Notes: generated by a model not told the origin, from the letters alone. A DNA stretch of 64,000 nucleotides from Massariosphaeria phaeospora (GCA_011032825.1 JAADJZ010000019.1:620001-684000), one strand, 5' to 3'. Counted from the stretch's first letter, positions 30,806 through 42,748 are shown. Translations and numbers: made by a program.

Positions 30806-30840
30806 AGTGTGATGGAGTCGTGCGGACAGAGAAAGGGGGT
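30715..30840. repeat. Tandem duplication of the start region, 81-bp period
   Basis: CCATAGTGTG-x-TGGAGTCGTGCGGA occurs at 30721 and again at 30802. Flanking GAGAGGC.TG.GA and AG.AAGG stretches also match. The duplication preserves frame over 27 codons. Confidence 0.8.
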
Positions 30841-31536
30841 CGACTGGAGAGGCGCTGAATATATATATATATATGCTGCGAAAGCCTTAATGAATGATGA
30901 AAGTTTGCGCGAATGCTCAAGGGGAGCCTCATTTGTATTCAGCGGAAACTGAACGGGTGGCCATTTTATAAAGCCGCACTCTCAGAACCATGGTTCGTCA
31001 GGACGACTCCGATAAATTCTTCTTCTCGCTTCTCTTGTTCTCTCATCTCTTCACCCACACACACATAAAATCTCTCTTGTGATTCCAACACTCGGATACT
31101 GCCCAGCGGGGGCCGCCTTCGGCCCTTCACGATGGAGCAATACGAACGGGCATCCGACGATCGAACTAACGGGCAGCTGTCTGCGAAATCCTTTAAAGTC
31201 TGCATCCGTAGAATCACCAACCCGACCAGACAGAATATTCTCGCGTGCTCCTATGACAAACTTGATATGTTTTCAGCGTGCGCCGAGTGGTCCGTTCGGT
31301 GGAGCGCGCTACCAGAACCACGTACCGGCTTGACCGTGACCTGGAGGCGAAAAATTACGAAGCTGAGCGGACTTTGGTAGCGAGTCGAGGTGACTCAGAC
31401 TCTGGAGAGCTACATGAATTGCGTCGAGTATGATCGGAGGACAGTGTGGGCAGTTGCTCGAATAACGAGGGTCGCGGAGCAGATTGTAAGATACATAGAT
31501 GAGATATAGAGATGTGTAGTAAGTAGACATCGAGCA
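30806..31536. other. Intergenic; may hold the true 3' end of the ULD-like gene
   Basis: Contains the (AT)n run 30859-30874. Minus-strand frames near 31355-31530 are Ser/Pro-rich and could be a further exon of the gene to the right. A plus-strand frame at 31132-31380 starts with ATG but shows no known motif. Confidence 0.4.
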
Positions 31537-33343
31537 TTAGATGACACACGTACATGAAAGCCAGATGAGCTCATTCCGCGGATGTAGTGGCCATTGACCT
31601 CCACCGGTGGCAAAGTCTGAGGAACTCTGGCGAACCGGCTTATCGTATAGTCCATTCTCTTCTTCATTACTAATACTAGCTAGTATTTCAGAGAAAACTG
31701 TATCAGTATGTTCTCGGCTTGATGGCATGTGGATTCTCTTGAAATATGATAGATCGCTAGGTAACGGCACGGGTTGTAGATCAGTCCATGCACCATGTAG
31801 GCTCGTGCTACTACATATTGTGAGCGCTATACCCTAGCTCGCTTCGTGGACAACGTACCTGTCCGTAGAGTACGGGTACCTTTCCCAACCGCAGTTGGGG
31901 CTAGTCTTGAAGTCAGCTGTTGTCGACTGTTGGATATAAAGATTGGTTGATACTTGCCAGATTGCGATCATGTCTTCGGTGGCATTTCCGTTCAAACAAC
32001 AGTGACATCGTGGACAGGCCGTAGAGGGATTTATTGTTTGGATGATGACGGACATGACGATCTTAGTACCTGGGTAGACGGAGCGGCTCCAACTCGACGC
32101 ATGTTTGTCGATGATTTGTCCATTGGCTAGGTTGAGCAGATGGAAACCTCCACACTCAACATTCTTTTCGCCGCGCTGGTCTTTAAACTCGTGCCTCAAG
32201 TACGGCGAGAAGACCTGAAGATATATGAATATACACCTTTGTCCATGGAAACTACTCTTACCTCCCATATGTGGAAATATCGATACGGAAGATGATACAC
32301 TCTGCCTAGGACGTCCTCGAAGTGGATGTTGTCCTGAATGAGTAAACGTGCACATCTCGGGATAGTGGCAAAGAATGTACGTAAAACCAAGAACACCTGT
32401 GGGGAGACCGATCTGTGGTTTTGTTTAGAGACTATACGAGCGCACGGTGAGGTGAACACACAATAAATATAGCGTCAAAGATCGAAGCTTAGCGAGAATG
32501 TTCAGTAATCTAGTCTATATTAGTGTTAAGTGTCTTGATCCATGTGTATGTCCTTACGCGATGTAAAGATGCTCTCCTACAAGCGCCGCCCATGATACCG
32601 GTTCCAACTGTGCAAAAGTGGGCGAAGGCATCGTCACATTGGTTGGTGAAAGGCTACCCGCTTCTTCTCGACTAACACAATCGGGAGGTGTACTTGTGCC
32701 ATGTCTCGGGATTGTTGAAGGACAGCATTGAGTACCGCCAGTCGAAGACGACAAACCTCTTATAGATGCCAACAGAGTCGCATTGAACTTGGATTGCTCG
32801 GAGGCTCGGGCGTTTAGGTCTTTCTCTAAACTCGAGATACGGCTTGCCGTCACATCACACCGTTTTCTGCAAGCATCAGAGTCGACGACTCCCATGGGGA
32901 GAAGGTACCACATACAGAGTTTCGCTCTCCAACAGAAGATGTATTGGCTCCAATTCCAAGACCGCATCGGCCTTGAGCTTTGCTAGTCGTTTCGGTATTC
33001 TCACAGCCCATTCTGCCTTTCTATAACTGGAGCCCACGCGACTGATGGCGGACTGGCGCTTCAACGCCGGCTCGTACTTTGAGACCTCATCGATGAACTC
33101 AAAGATGGGGTTCAAAGCGGAGTTACTTAGAGCGCGGACGGCGTTAACAAGGCTCGGATTTGAACACTCGAGCTGAAGGGTTTGAAGATGCTGCAATGTT
33201 GAGATCAAGCCTTTCAGAAATTCCGAAATGTCCTGGAACTCTGAAGCTGATCCGCCAGTCTCTTTGAGGCCTTTGTAGACTTTGGAGAGAAGTTGAATGG
33301 CAAGAGCAATGTCGCTCGCGCTATACCCAAAGGCGACTGGCAT
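31537..33343 (-). CDS. Fungal ULD-like (ubiquitin-like) domain protein with a Cys cluster
   Basis: Exons: 33343-32916, 32866-32558, 32412-32262, 32214-31859, 31810-31537, giving 505 aa with matching phases. The N-terminus MPVAFGYSASDIALAIQLLS is the helical lead found on many fungal signalling proteins, and a coiled segment follows. About residues 250-370 resemble the fungal ULD (ubiquitin-like) domain: NIHFEDVLGRVYHLPYRYFHIWE, then FSPYLRHEF and VYPGTKIVMSV. It is followed by CPRCHCC...C and SPNCGWERYPY, a possible zinc site. The final Ser-rich exon is the least certain. The 145-nt third intron is long for this genome. Function is unknown, and relatives are usually unannotated. It is divergent from YPK9. 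Confidence 0.65.
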
Positions 33344-34066
33344 CGTTGCTTGAGGGGTGACCTGAGAGAGCCAGATTAAGCACAAGCATGGGTTGAGGAG
33401 AAAGAAGACGCGGACTGAAAGCAGGAAGAAATGAAGTAGAACAAGCAAGACATTATGAGGCAGCACTGCGATGAGTCTGCCCCGCACAGCCAAGGCAGAG
33501 CTGGTACAAGGCTGGATTCAGCCTCGTAGTACACACGTATGGATTTGGCTGTTGAAATGTGCTGTAATGCTGCTGACGAGGACCTGCCCAGCTCGGTGAT
33601 GTTTGGCTGATGGTGTAGAGATATGTCCATGGCCAAATCTACCAACAAAATCCATGGCCGTGCTCGCCTGGTGGACTTTCTTGGTACAGTGTGTGGCTGC
33701 AAATTTGAAGCGATGTGATTGTGATTGGGATGGAAAGTAGCCGTAAGACGCCTTTCCCGAAGCAGACTAGCCCCGACGGCCGATAAGCTCCCTCCAGGGC
33801 GCTGCATCGTCATCTCGCGGTTGTGCTCCTCTCTTTTTTTCAGCCGCTTCCCATCTCTCGGGCTCACAAATGGGAACGCACCACCACCGTCGCTCGGATT
33901 TGTTTTAGCCCGCGCCATGGACGCGAACGGCAGCCCAGAGAGGCGCCGCCGCGGCAGCCTGTACCGGCGGACGTCCAACATGAGCCAGTAGGCCACCTGG
34001 TGTCTGGGATTCTCGGAGCACTGGCGCTGACACTCCAACAGAGCGAGCTTTATAACGAACGTCGAG
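33344..34066. promoter_or_regulatory. Bidirectional promoter region, ULD-like gene / YPK9
   Basis: 723 bp between divergent start codons. Pyrimidine-rich plus-strand segments near 33825-33845 may belong to the YPK9 leader. No other feature was seen. Confidence 0.45.
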
Positions 34067-37000
34067 ATGGCGCAGGACGAGGTATTCGAGCTCCGCCCCA
34101 TGCCCCACCTTCGCGGCGCATCTGGACAGCAGCTGACGGCCAAAATCCAGGTTTTTGCCGGGCCCATGTCCGAGAGCGTCCCCACGAGCATGACCTCGTT
34201 CGCCCATCGTCGACGGTCGCGCGCCGACTCGACGACGAGCTTCACGTACTACGACGAGGACCGCGATTCGGAGGACGGCGTGGAAGAGGACGCGATTGCG
34301 GACGAGTACGGCGACATCGAGTACGACGGCTATGAAGACGATGGCTATGCCGACGACAGCTACGCGGACGACGGCTATTTCGAGGACATGGAAGACCTCG
34401 AGGCTGGCGTGTCGCCTTCAGCGCCCTCGCTTAGACGCAAGTCGTCGGACTATTCCAGCAGAAGATCGATCGAGGCGCCGTTGCTGCGGCGGCGCACTTC
34501 AGCTTCGAGCACCGGCTCGGGCGACGCCAGGACCGGGCGCAGAACTAGCCAGAAGATATACATCTTGACCGAAGACTTGACCATGGTCGTTGCGGGCTTC
34601 AAGACTTCGGCTGTTGGATTTGCGGCCTACCTCGTTCTATGCACCATCACTGTCGGGCTGGCCTGGCTGCTCTTTCGATGGCTACCGCGCTGGAGAGTTG
34701 CACTCACGGGGCGCGCAACACCCTTGAAAGAATGCGAATGGGTGGTCATAGAGAACCAATGGGGAGAATTTGTGGTCCAGTATGTCGACCAACAGACGTA
34801 TGGGCGCTCCCTATCGACCGTGTTCGGCGATCTCGAGAAGAGAGCGCACCTAGACTACGACGAAGAGTCGGATCCGGTCATGTCGGAACTACGCACACTG
34901 GACTATCGCTACATCCGCTTCTGCTACCACCCACTAAAAGACAAATTCGTACTTGCAAATACCTGGAAAGACACTGCCTGGACTGATGTATCTGCTCTCC
35001 GGGAAGGCCTGGATAACGAAGAACGCGACTATCGCGAACTCGTGTTCGGCAAGAACTTGATTGATATTGCTGAAAAGACGACCAGCCAGCTCCTAGTGGA
35101 CGAAGCATTCCATCCCTTCTATGTCTTCCAAATCGCCAGTCTCTTCCTCTGGTCTGTCGACGAATATTACTACTACGCCGCCTGCATCTTCATCATATCT
35201 CTTATCAGTATTACTACCACGCTGATCGAGACAAAAGCCACGATGAAACGTCTGCGAGAAGTTTCGAAATTCGAATGCGAAGTGCGTGTGCTACGGAACG
35301 GCTTCTGGAGGCACGTGGATTCTGGCGAACTTGTTCCGGGCGATGTTTACGAGGTCACAGATCCTTCACTTACTCAGCTACCGTGCGACAGTCTGTTACT
35401 TTCCGGAGACTGTATCGTCAATGAAAGCATGCTCACCGGCGAATCGGTTCCTGTTTCGAAGCTACCTGTGACCGACGAATCTCTAGACCTATTGGATCTT
35501 AGTGCTTCGACCATACGCCCAGAAGTAGCAAGACATTTGCTCTTTTCCGGAACCAAGATTATACGTGCTCGGCGCCCGCATGACGATTCGGATGAGGAAG
35601 CAGCCGCATTAGCAATGGTGATCCGCACAGGTTTTAATACGACCAAAGGCGCATTGGTGCGGTCAATGCTATTCCCCAAACCATCGGGCTTCAAGTTCTA
35701 CCGAGACTCTTTCCGGTACATTTCTGTCATGGCCATCATCGCCATGATTGGATTTATTGTTTCATTTGTCAATTTTGTGCACTTGGGACTTGCCTGGCAT
35801 CTCATTGTTGTCCGCGCGCTTGACCTGATCACGATTGTGGTCCCTCCTGCTCTACCGGCGACTCTCTCAATTGGAACCAACTTCGCGCTGTCTCGCCTCA
35901 AGCAGAAGAACATTTTTTGCATCAGTCCACAGCGGGTGAATGTAGGAGGGAAGCTTGATGTGGTGTGCTTCGACAAAACAGGAACACTGACCGAGGAAGG
36001 CCTAGACGTACTCGGAATCCGGGTCGTGCAACGGCCAGACAATAGGTTCAGTGATATTCTTACCGAGGCTACCGATGTTCTCCCTGGATCGCCTTACGAA
36101 AGGGATCCCACCATCGACTACGCGATCCACAAGGCTATTCTTTACACGATGGCTACGTGTCATTCACTACGCGAGGTGGACCACGAGCTTGTGGGCGACC
36201 CACTTGATGTCAAGATGTTTAATTTCACGGGCTGGGGCTTTGAAGAAGGCGAGCAGCGGGCTGGTGGAAACGACGAAGATCAAGAGCAGGGGATTTCACC
36301 CTCAGTCGCTCGGCCCCCTCCTGGTCGGGAATACGACATCGACGATCGTGAAACAGATGCAAATAGGAAGCCCGTGGAACTAGGTATCCTCAAGTCTTTC
36401 GAATTCGTCTCACAGCTGCGAAGGGCCAGCGTTATCGTCCGCCAATTCGGTTCCAAGAGCGGCCAAGTCTACGTCAAGGGTGCGCCAGAGTGCATGAAAA
36501 CCATTTGTCGCGCCGACAGTTTTCCCAGCGACTACGAAGATTTGTTGGCCTACTACACCCATCGTGGATTTCGTGTCATCGCATGTGCGACAAAGACTAT
36601 TAACAAGCTGAATTGGCTCAAGATACAAAAGATGAAGCGTGAGGAGGCCGAGAGTGATCTGGACTTTGCAGGCTTCATAATATTCGAGAACAAATTGAAG
36701 CCCACCACTACGCCAATTATCGAGCAGCTGGAGAACGCCAATATTCGGACAGTCATGTGCACTGGTGACAACATCCTCACCGCGATTAGTGTGGCTAGAG
36801 AGTGCGGCTTGATCAACAAGACTGCTCATTGCTTTGTGCCGCACTTTGTCGAAGGCGATTCACGTACAGCTCTGGCACGACTGAGCTGGGAAAGCGTCGA
36901 TGATCCTGTCTTCAAGCTGGACGAGAACACCTTGAGACCATTACCACCCCCGGCTGAATCAGATGTATCCTTACCTTATGACATCTCAAACCTTCGAAAC

Positions 37001-38062
37001 TACACTCTGGCTGTCAGTGGAGACGTCTTCCGATGGGTGGTCGACTTCGCCTCAGAGAAAGTCCTCCGAGAAATGCTCGTGTGCGGGCAAGTGTTCGCTC
37101 GAATGTCGCCCGACGAGAAGCACGAGCTGGTGGAGAAGCTGCAGAGTATCGACTACTGTGTCGGCTTCTGCGGCGACGGCGCCAACGACTGCGGTGCCCT
37201 GAAGGCCGCCGACGTCGGTATCTCGCTCTCGGAAGCCGAAGCCTCGGTCGCCGCGCCCTTCACCAGCCGCGTCTTCGACATCACGTGCGTGCCCGAAGTC
37301 ATCAAAGAAGGGCGGGCCTCGCTAGTGACGAGCTTCAGCTGCTTCAAGTACATGAGCCTGTACTCGGCCATCCAGTTCACGTCGGTCAGCTTCCTGTACG
37401 CGTCGGCGTCCAACCTCGGCGACTTCCAGTTCCTGTTCATCGACCTGCTGCTCATCCTGCCCATTGCCATCTTCATGGGCTGGTCCGGGCCGTACCCGAA
37501 GCTGTCGCGCAAGCGCCCGACGGCCAGCCTCGTCTCGCGCAAGGTGCTGACGCCGCTGCTCGGCCAGATCGCCCTGTGCGTGCTGGTCCAGCTGCTCGGC
37601 TTCAAGGCCGTGCAAGCCCAGCCGTGGTACCAGCCCCCCGTCATCGACCGCAACCACTCCAACAGCCTGAACTCGCAGAACACAACCCTGTTCCTGCTCT
37701 CCACCTTCCAGTACATCCTGTCGGCCGTGGTGCTCAGCGTCGGCCGCCCCTTCCGCCAGCCCATGGCGCAGAACCTGCCTTTCGTCGTCACCATGATGGC
37801 CACGCTCGTTGTCACCCTCTACATGCTGTTCGATCCCGCGCGGTGGATCACTAGCCTGATGGAGCTCACGTACATGGACACGCGCTTCAAGCTGTTCGTC
37901 CTCGCGCTCGGAATGGCCAACTTCGCTGTCGCGTATGCGGCCGAGAAGTTTGTGCTGCCTGCGCTGGCCAAGTGGATTGGCGTCGCCAAGGTGCGCTTGA
38001 ATCCGCGCTGGCGCAAGAAGCGCAAGGCGTACAAGGAGATTGAGGAGAGCATGCGCATGTGA
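34067..38062 (+). CDS. YPK9: P5B-type ATPase, vacuolar/lysosomal polyamine transporter (Ypk9/ATP13A2)
   Basis: Intronless, 1331 aa, ATG 34067. P5B ATPases export polyamines from the vacuole/lysosome lumen. The long N-terminus is acidic and Tyr/Gly/Asp-rich (YADDSYADDGY-type repeats at about 75-105), then Ser/Arg-rich. The membrane part starts near 170. The diagnostic P5B motif VVPPALPATLSIG is at 591-603 (P5A has PPELP). The phosphorylated Asp636 lies in FDKTGTLTEEG. MCTGDN and GFCGDGANDCGALKAADVG are the P-domain hinge motifs. SLSEAEASVAAPF, also conserved in P5 ATPases, and six C-terminal TM helices follow. Length and order match fungal Ypk9 and human ATP13A2. Confidence 0.95.
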   Translation: MAQDEVFELRPMPHLRGASGQQLTAKIQVFAGPMSESVPTSMTSFAHRRRSRADSTTSFTYYDEDRDSEDGVEEDAIADEYGDIEYDGYEDDGYADDSYADDGYFEDMEDLEAGVSPSAPSLRRKSSDYSSRRSIEAPLLRRRTSASSTGSGDARTGRRTSQKIYILTEDLTMVVAGFKTSAVGFAAYLVLCTITVGLAWLLFRWLPRWRVALTGRATPLKECEWVVIENQWGEFVVQYVDQQTYGRSLSTVFGDLEKRAHLDYDEESDPVMSELRTLDYRYIRFCYHPLKDKFVLANTWKDTAWTDVSALREGLDNEERDYRELVFGKNLIDIAEKTTSQLLVDEAFHPFYVFQIASLFLWSVDEYYYYAACIFIISLISITTTLIETKATMKRLREVSKFECEVRVLRNGFWRHVDSGELVPGDVYEVTDPSLTQLPCDSLLLSGDCIVNESMLTGESVPVSKLPVTDESLDLLDLSASTIRPEVARHLLFSGTKIIRARRPHDDSDEEAAALAMVIRTGFNTTKGALVRSMLFPKPSGFKFYRDSFRYISVMAIIAMIGFIVSFVNFVHLGLAWHLIVVRALDLITIVVPPALPATLSIGTNFALSRLKQKNIFCISPQRVNVGGKLDVVCFDKTGTLTEEGLDVLGIRVVQRPDNRFSDILTEATDVLPGSPYERDPTIDYAIHKAILYTMATCHSLREVDHELVGDPLDVKMFNFTGWGFEEGEQRAGGNDEDQEQGISPSVARPPPGREYDIDDRETDANRKPVELGILKSFEFVSQLRRASVIVRQFGSKSGQVYVKGAPECMKTICRADSFPSDYEDLLAYYTHRGFRVIACATKTINKLNWLKIQKMKREEAESDLDFAGFIIFENKLKPTTTPIIEQLENANIRTVMCTGDNILTAISVARECGLINKTAHCFVPHFVEGDSRTALARLSWESVDDPVFKLDENTLRPLPPPAESDVSLPYDISNLRNYTLAVSGDVFRWVVDFASEKVLREMLVCGQVFARMSPDEKHELVEKLQSIDYCVGFCGDGANDCGALKAADVGISLSEAEASVAAPFTSRVFDITCVPEVIKEGRASLVTSFSCFKYMSLYSAIQFTSVSFLYASASNLGDFQFLFIDLLLILPIAIFMGWSGPYPKLSRKRPTASLVSRKVLTPLLGQIALCVLVQLLGFKAVQAQPWYQPPVIDRNHSNSLNSQNTTLFLLSTFQYILSAVVLSVGRPFRQPMAQNLPFVVTMMATLVVTLYMLFDPARWITSLMELTYMDTRFKLFVLALGMANFAVAYAAEKFVLPALAKWIGVAKVRLNPRWRKKRKAYKEIEESMRM

Positions 38063-38963
38063 GCGCAGCGCAGCGGAGCGACGTGCTCGTCATATTACTG
38101 TTGGATTCTCCATGTGTGCGAATGTGTTGAGTGTTGGATGAGTATCTATGGGGAGGCGGGGAAAAGTTGCATGCAGGATACGGTAGACCCCGGACGAAGA
38201 TGTATAGATTTACCAATATTAGAAAGATTCCCAATACGAACATACTTTTCGGTTGTCAATTTCCCCAACCACCCTGCGTTCTTGCCCTATGCAAATTTCG
38301 CCCTAGAGAAACGCCTATTTCCAGCTGCGTCGTCGCAAAAGAACGTGCGATGAGGATCGTGGCCATGCGACACCGCTTCAAAGCGCAGCACAAAGATAAC
38401 CTTAGCTTAGAATCCACATCTATTAATCACATCACACAGCCCCCATATCAACGTCCAACAAAACTGACATGGAGGCAAGATAAACAAATCTTCATATTTC
38501 AAAGCCATGGCTTTCCCATGTTCGCTCACTCACTCACTCACTCTCTACTTAGATGATTATTCATGTGCATCGTTCATCGTTTGTCGCTTCCCCGCTTTCG
38601 TTCATTCATCCATCAGGCATCATCCATCGGGCATTCAACCGAACCACCCCTTTTTCGGCAAAGAAAAAATATAAAGAAGAGAAGAGGAGAAAGATTCCCC
38701 CCAAACGTGATGCAAGGCAAAGAAAAGAAAGAAGAAAAAACGCCCGACAAAAAAACGCCAATTCGCTACCGTCCGTTTTCGAGCGCCGTGCTGCCTGCCT
38801 GCCGGTCCCATGAGAAAGAAGCCAGAAGCTGTGTAGTAGCCGCGCACATGAACAGGTTCGTGAGGGAGAAAAAAAGTACAAATGCCTCGTTGCAAGGCTG
38901 TAAACGTATGTATGAGGGTGTCGGATACGGGAGAAAGGTGAGCGGTTGCAAGAAGACGTGCTC
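38063..38963. other. Intergenic between convergent YPK9 and DnaJ genes
   Basis: 901 bp of 3' flanks. (TCAC)n runs near 38523-38545 and A-rich stretches at 38660-38760. No coding sequence is recognised. Confidence 0.55.
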
Positions 38964-40276
38964 TTATAAGATGTCCTTGAGTATGTCTTTTTGTTGCTGC
39001 GTGAGGGAGGTGGGGAACTTGATGCGTACGCCAACGACGAAGTCGCCCCGCTCGTTGGGCTTCTTGCTCTTGGGCATGCCGAGGTGGGGGAAGCGTTCGG
39101 AGAAGTTTGGGCCGGTGGGGCCGCCGCTGCTCACGCCGACTTGCTTGCCGTCGATTGTTTGTACGGTGCGCTTCCAGCCGGTCAGGGCTTCTTTGAGGTC
39201 GAGTTCGATTGTGTGTCGGATGTCGTCGCCTTCGCGGGTGAATAGTGGATGTGGTTTCTGTAAATGTCAGAATGCGCTTCTTTAACAGATTGGATGTGCA
39301 ACTTACCTCGGTCACGAGGAAGTGCAGATCTTGCGTTCCCCCTTCCACCTGATCACCGACGTCTGAGAATTTGATTTTGCTACCGGCCTTCAAGCCCTTC
39401 TTGATCGGGACCTCGAGGATCCGGTCTTGTGTGCTTTGCTTGCCAGTAGCCGAATCATACGTCTTCCTCTTGATCTTCATTTTCTTTGTTGTGCCACCGA
39501 AAAGCTCCTCGAGCGACACAGGCAGTGGCTTCTCTACCACTGTGACTTCTGGTGCCGGCGCTCTCCTCCCGCCCTCAAATCTTGAACCCCTAGTCTTCCC
39601 TCCTGGCATACCTCCCATGCCAAAACTACCGAAGCTGCCAAAGTCATCATCATCGCCCATGCCACCGCCCCCTCCTCCGCCGGCACCGCCTCGCAGGAAC
39701 TCTGCAAATATGCTCTCTGGATTCGAGAAATTGAAACCTCCGCTGCCGCCTCCTCCGCCAGTGGAGAAATGGAATGTCCGCGTCCCCCCAGGCATGCCGC
39801 CTGAGCCCGCGAAAGGATATCCGCCGCCGCCGCCGCCGCCGCCTCCCTCGAACGGGTTTCCTCCGGGGCCGGCGCCACCTTCGGGCGGGGGTGCCCCGCC
39901 GCGGAGCAGGAACTCGAGGCCGTATTGGTCATAGGTCTTGCGTTTCTCGGGGTCGGATAGGATCTCGTATGCTTGCGAGACCTCTGCACAGCACATGGTC
40001 AGTATGTAGGCCTTGTATATCGGGCGTGGTTGGTGCCTCACCTTTGAATTTCTCGGCGGCGTTCGGATTGTCCTTGTTCTTGTCGGGGTGGAATTTCAGC
40101 GCGGCCTTGCGGTACGCTTTCTTGATCTCATCTTGCGTAGCGGTTGGTGATATGCCTATGCATTGTTAGTATATAGGGCTGCGGCTGCAGTGTGCAAAGC
40201 TAACCATGGTGGCGGAGGGGTAAGAAGGCAGGTCAAACATACTTAATTGATCGTAGAGCTTGTTCTCTTTGACCAT
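38964..40276 (-). CDS. SIS1: Type II DnaJ (Hsp40) co-chaperone, Sis1/Psi1-like
   Basis: Stimulates Hsp70 in the cytosol and nucleus. Exons: 40276-40243, 40155-40042, 39983-39307, 39257-38964, giving 372 aa. The J domain (1-70) keeps His34-Pro35-Asp36 (FHPDKNKDN). The G/F region (75-175) has long Gly runs and [15 protein letters not shown], and ends in GGRRAPAPE. There is no CxxCxGxG zinc finger, hence type II. The C-terminal peptide-binding domains start at [12 protein letters not shown] and include [31 protein letters not shown] and [17 protein letters not shown]. The Gly-rich coding strand creates long false open frames opposite. The start is set by MVKENKLYD. Confidence 0.95.
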
Positions 40277-41035
40277 TGTGGGTTGCAGGAACAGAAAGTG
40301 GTAGAATTCGTGGGTTCGTAGCGGGCTTACGAATGCAGCAATGTGGACGCGTCGGAGAGAGAGTGTGTGTGTGGTTTAATAATGCTCGGTCGAGGTTGAA
40401 GAAGCGTCTCCCCACCACCGTTTGCGCTCGAGCCAACGGGACTGACCGCCATCGCCAAAAAGACGTCAGAGCTTGGCCGGACATGGAAGCTTCGAGAACA
40501 TTCAGCATCACCACCACAAACACCCTTTTACCTATGGATAGATATCGTTGAGACTGGCCGGGCCACAGTGAGTTTTACAAGAAAGTTGATTTCGCATCTT
40601 AATTTGTAGCGCTACATATGACTAGGTACTCGCAACATGCCAAAGAAACGAGCCTCTCCGCATGTGGCACCATCTCGGCATATCGGCAGTCAGCTCCGTC
40701 ACAACTTCCCATCATACGCTCTGCTCCCTACAATGCTAGTATGAGTGCTTTGAGAAGGATTAAGTCAACAGAAAGCAAATACAACTCGTCGCATTCCAAC
40801 ACATGATCCACTACTGTTTTTGAAAATTGCACGCGCCTAACTCCGCCGTTCTCCATCCGTAACGCCAGTTCGACAGCTGTTTGCCGTATGCTACAATCGA
40901 CGGCAGAAGCAAGGGGAAAATAGATATCCGCAGCTGGCACACAGTCGTGGTCCTGTACAACAGTGATACGGTTGACAGCTAGCCTTCCACGTGGCTCGCA
41001 AACCAAACACCTTGGGGTCGTTAGGGCCATATCGC
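40277..41035. other. Intergenic, DnaJ upstream / CBF5 3' side
   Basis: 759 bp. A minus-strand frame at 40728-41030 is open but has no motif and directly abuts the CBF5 stop. I regard it as non-coding. Confidence 0.45.
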
Positions 41036-42748
41036 TCAATCGGAGTCGCTGTCCTTGGCTAGCTGCTGCATTTTGGACTTTTTGGCCTCTTTCTCTGTCT
41101 TTCTCTTTTCTTTCAGTTCCTTTTTCTCCTTCTTCTTCCTCTTGCGCTCTGCCTCATCTTCCACATCTTCATCATCATCACGACTCTTTCGCTTCTTGGA
41201 CTTTTTGGACTTTTCTTCCGCAGCACCAGCCACGGCTTCTTCTTCGTCAGCGTTAGGACCAGTGGGCGGAACAGCCGGGGCTGCGAGGACGTCGGATGTC
41301 GTCGTCGTTTCGCCCATGGTTATAGGTGCCGGTACATCATTCCGGTTGAAGTCTTTGTACTCCGAGTTCCATTTTGCAGGAGTTTTTTCGTTGGGTCGTC
41401 CGAATTTCTATGTCAAGGTTAGAATTCAATATTGGTGGGATATTTAACAAGGCTCGCCAAATACATACATCAAGGGTGCCGAGATCCTTCATCTTCTTCT
41501 TCTCCAGAGCAACTGGGCCTAGGCCCCAGCGGCGGGGGTAGAGATCACGTTCCATGATGACTCGCTTGATCCTGGCAACAACGCCGTGATCGCACGATGA
41601 CATTTCGACTGCGGACATCTGGGCATAAGCGAGAGCGATGGCCTCTCCCTTGGTCGTCATAAGCACGACCTCCTCGTGGACTTCAATGCCCTTTTCTATA
41701 CTTTGTCAGTTACGATCCTCTAGCATTCAAACACTACACGTACCGAATCGAAGAAGACCCGGAAGCATGAGCTTTGCGCCATAACAGATGGCGTTCACCG
41801 AACTATCCTTGACAACAACACGCTTGTAACTCGTCAAAAGAGTCTCTAGTGGTGAGATGACTTGGCGTAGGTAGGATTCGTCCCGGTTGTTATCTTGAAG
41901 CCATTGCGCGTCGAGAACATCGTGCAGAGTGACCATGTCCTTGGTCTCGTCCATTGCTCCACTCCTCACTCGTCGAAGCTCCTGCATGTGCGCGCCAACA
42001 CCAAGCAACAAACCAAGATGCACACATAGTGTACGGATGTAGGTCCCAGCCTCACAGCTTACCCAGAAGACACCGAGCTGCCTCTCGTTGTCGAATTCGT
42101 ACAAGTTGCTCTCGTGGATGGTTCGGACGCGTAGTTGGCGCTTTACGGCCGAGATGAGTGGTGGTCGCTGGAAGAGAGCTCCGGTGAGGGTTTCCAGTGC
42201 ACGCGCAAACTGCGCTTCTCCTCCGGGAAGTTTCTCGTGCAGGCGAATGACGCACACATACTCCTTTCCGGCTCCCTGCTGAGATTTGACGAGACGAGTA
42301 GCGCGGTCGATGCAAACGATTAGGCATCCGGTGACCTTGGGGTCGAGGGTACCGCTGTGGCCGGTCTTGTCTACCCTGTGACTGCATTAGTGCCACCCAC
42401 AAGCAATGCAGATTGATCGTCATACCTGAGGATGCGCTTGATCCAAGCTACAACTTCGTGGCTGGAAGGGTTCGAGGGCTTGTCGAGGTTGATCACACCA
42501 GAGCTAACATACGACTTCAGGTCGCGCTTGTGGGGCTGGCATCCTTGGGCGATAGGAGTGAAGTGTGCAGTGCGGACCAGCACTTTCCACCGTTAGCGGG
42601 TCGCAGCAAAGCTATGGGAAGGAGGCATACAGTTGGTGTAGTTTTTCAGCAGCAGCGGCCAGTCACTGGAATCGATGTCGGGGGCAGAAGCTTGGGGCTT
42701 GATGGTGTACTCGTCGGCGGCCTTTTGAACGAGCTCCATGGCGGACAT
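41036..42748 (-). CDS. CBF5: H/ACA snoRNP pseudouridine synthase Cbf5 (dyskerin)
   Basis: Catalytic subunit of H/ACA snoRNPs, making pseudouridines in rRNA and snRNA. Exons: 42748-42631, 42582-42426, 42375-41744, 41695-41469, 41407-41036, giving 501 aa. The TruB domain has [18 protein letters not shown] and [12 protein letters not shown] with catalytic Asp103, then [15 protein letters not shown] and [15 protein letters not shown]. The PUA domain follows ([32 protein letters not shown]). [18 protein letters not shown] is the post-PUA family block. The last 110 residues are a Lys/Glu-rich nuclear tail. All four introns are 48-61 nt with CTRAY branch sites. Confidence 0.96.

Noticed and set aside
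33157..33176. GTTCAAATCC-like T-loop on the minus strand
   Set aside because: Inside a coding exon of the ULD-like gene, with no cloverleaf around it.
40728..41030. 101-codon minus-strand frame after CBF5
   Set aside because: It abuts the CBF5 stop, has no conserved blocks, and is more likely 3' UTR.
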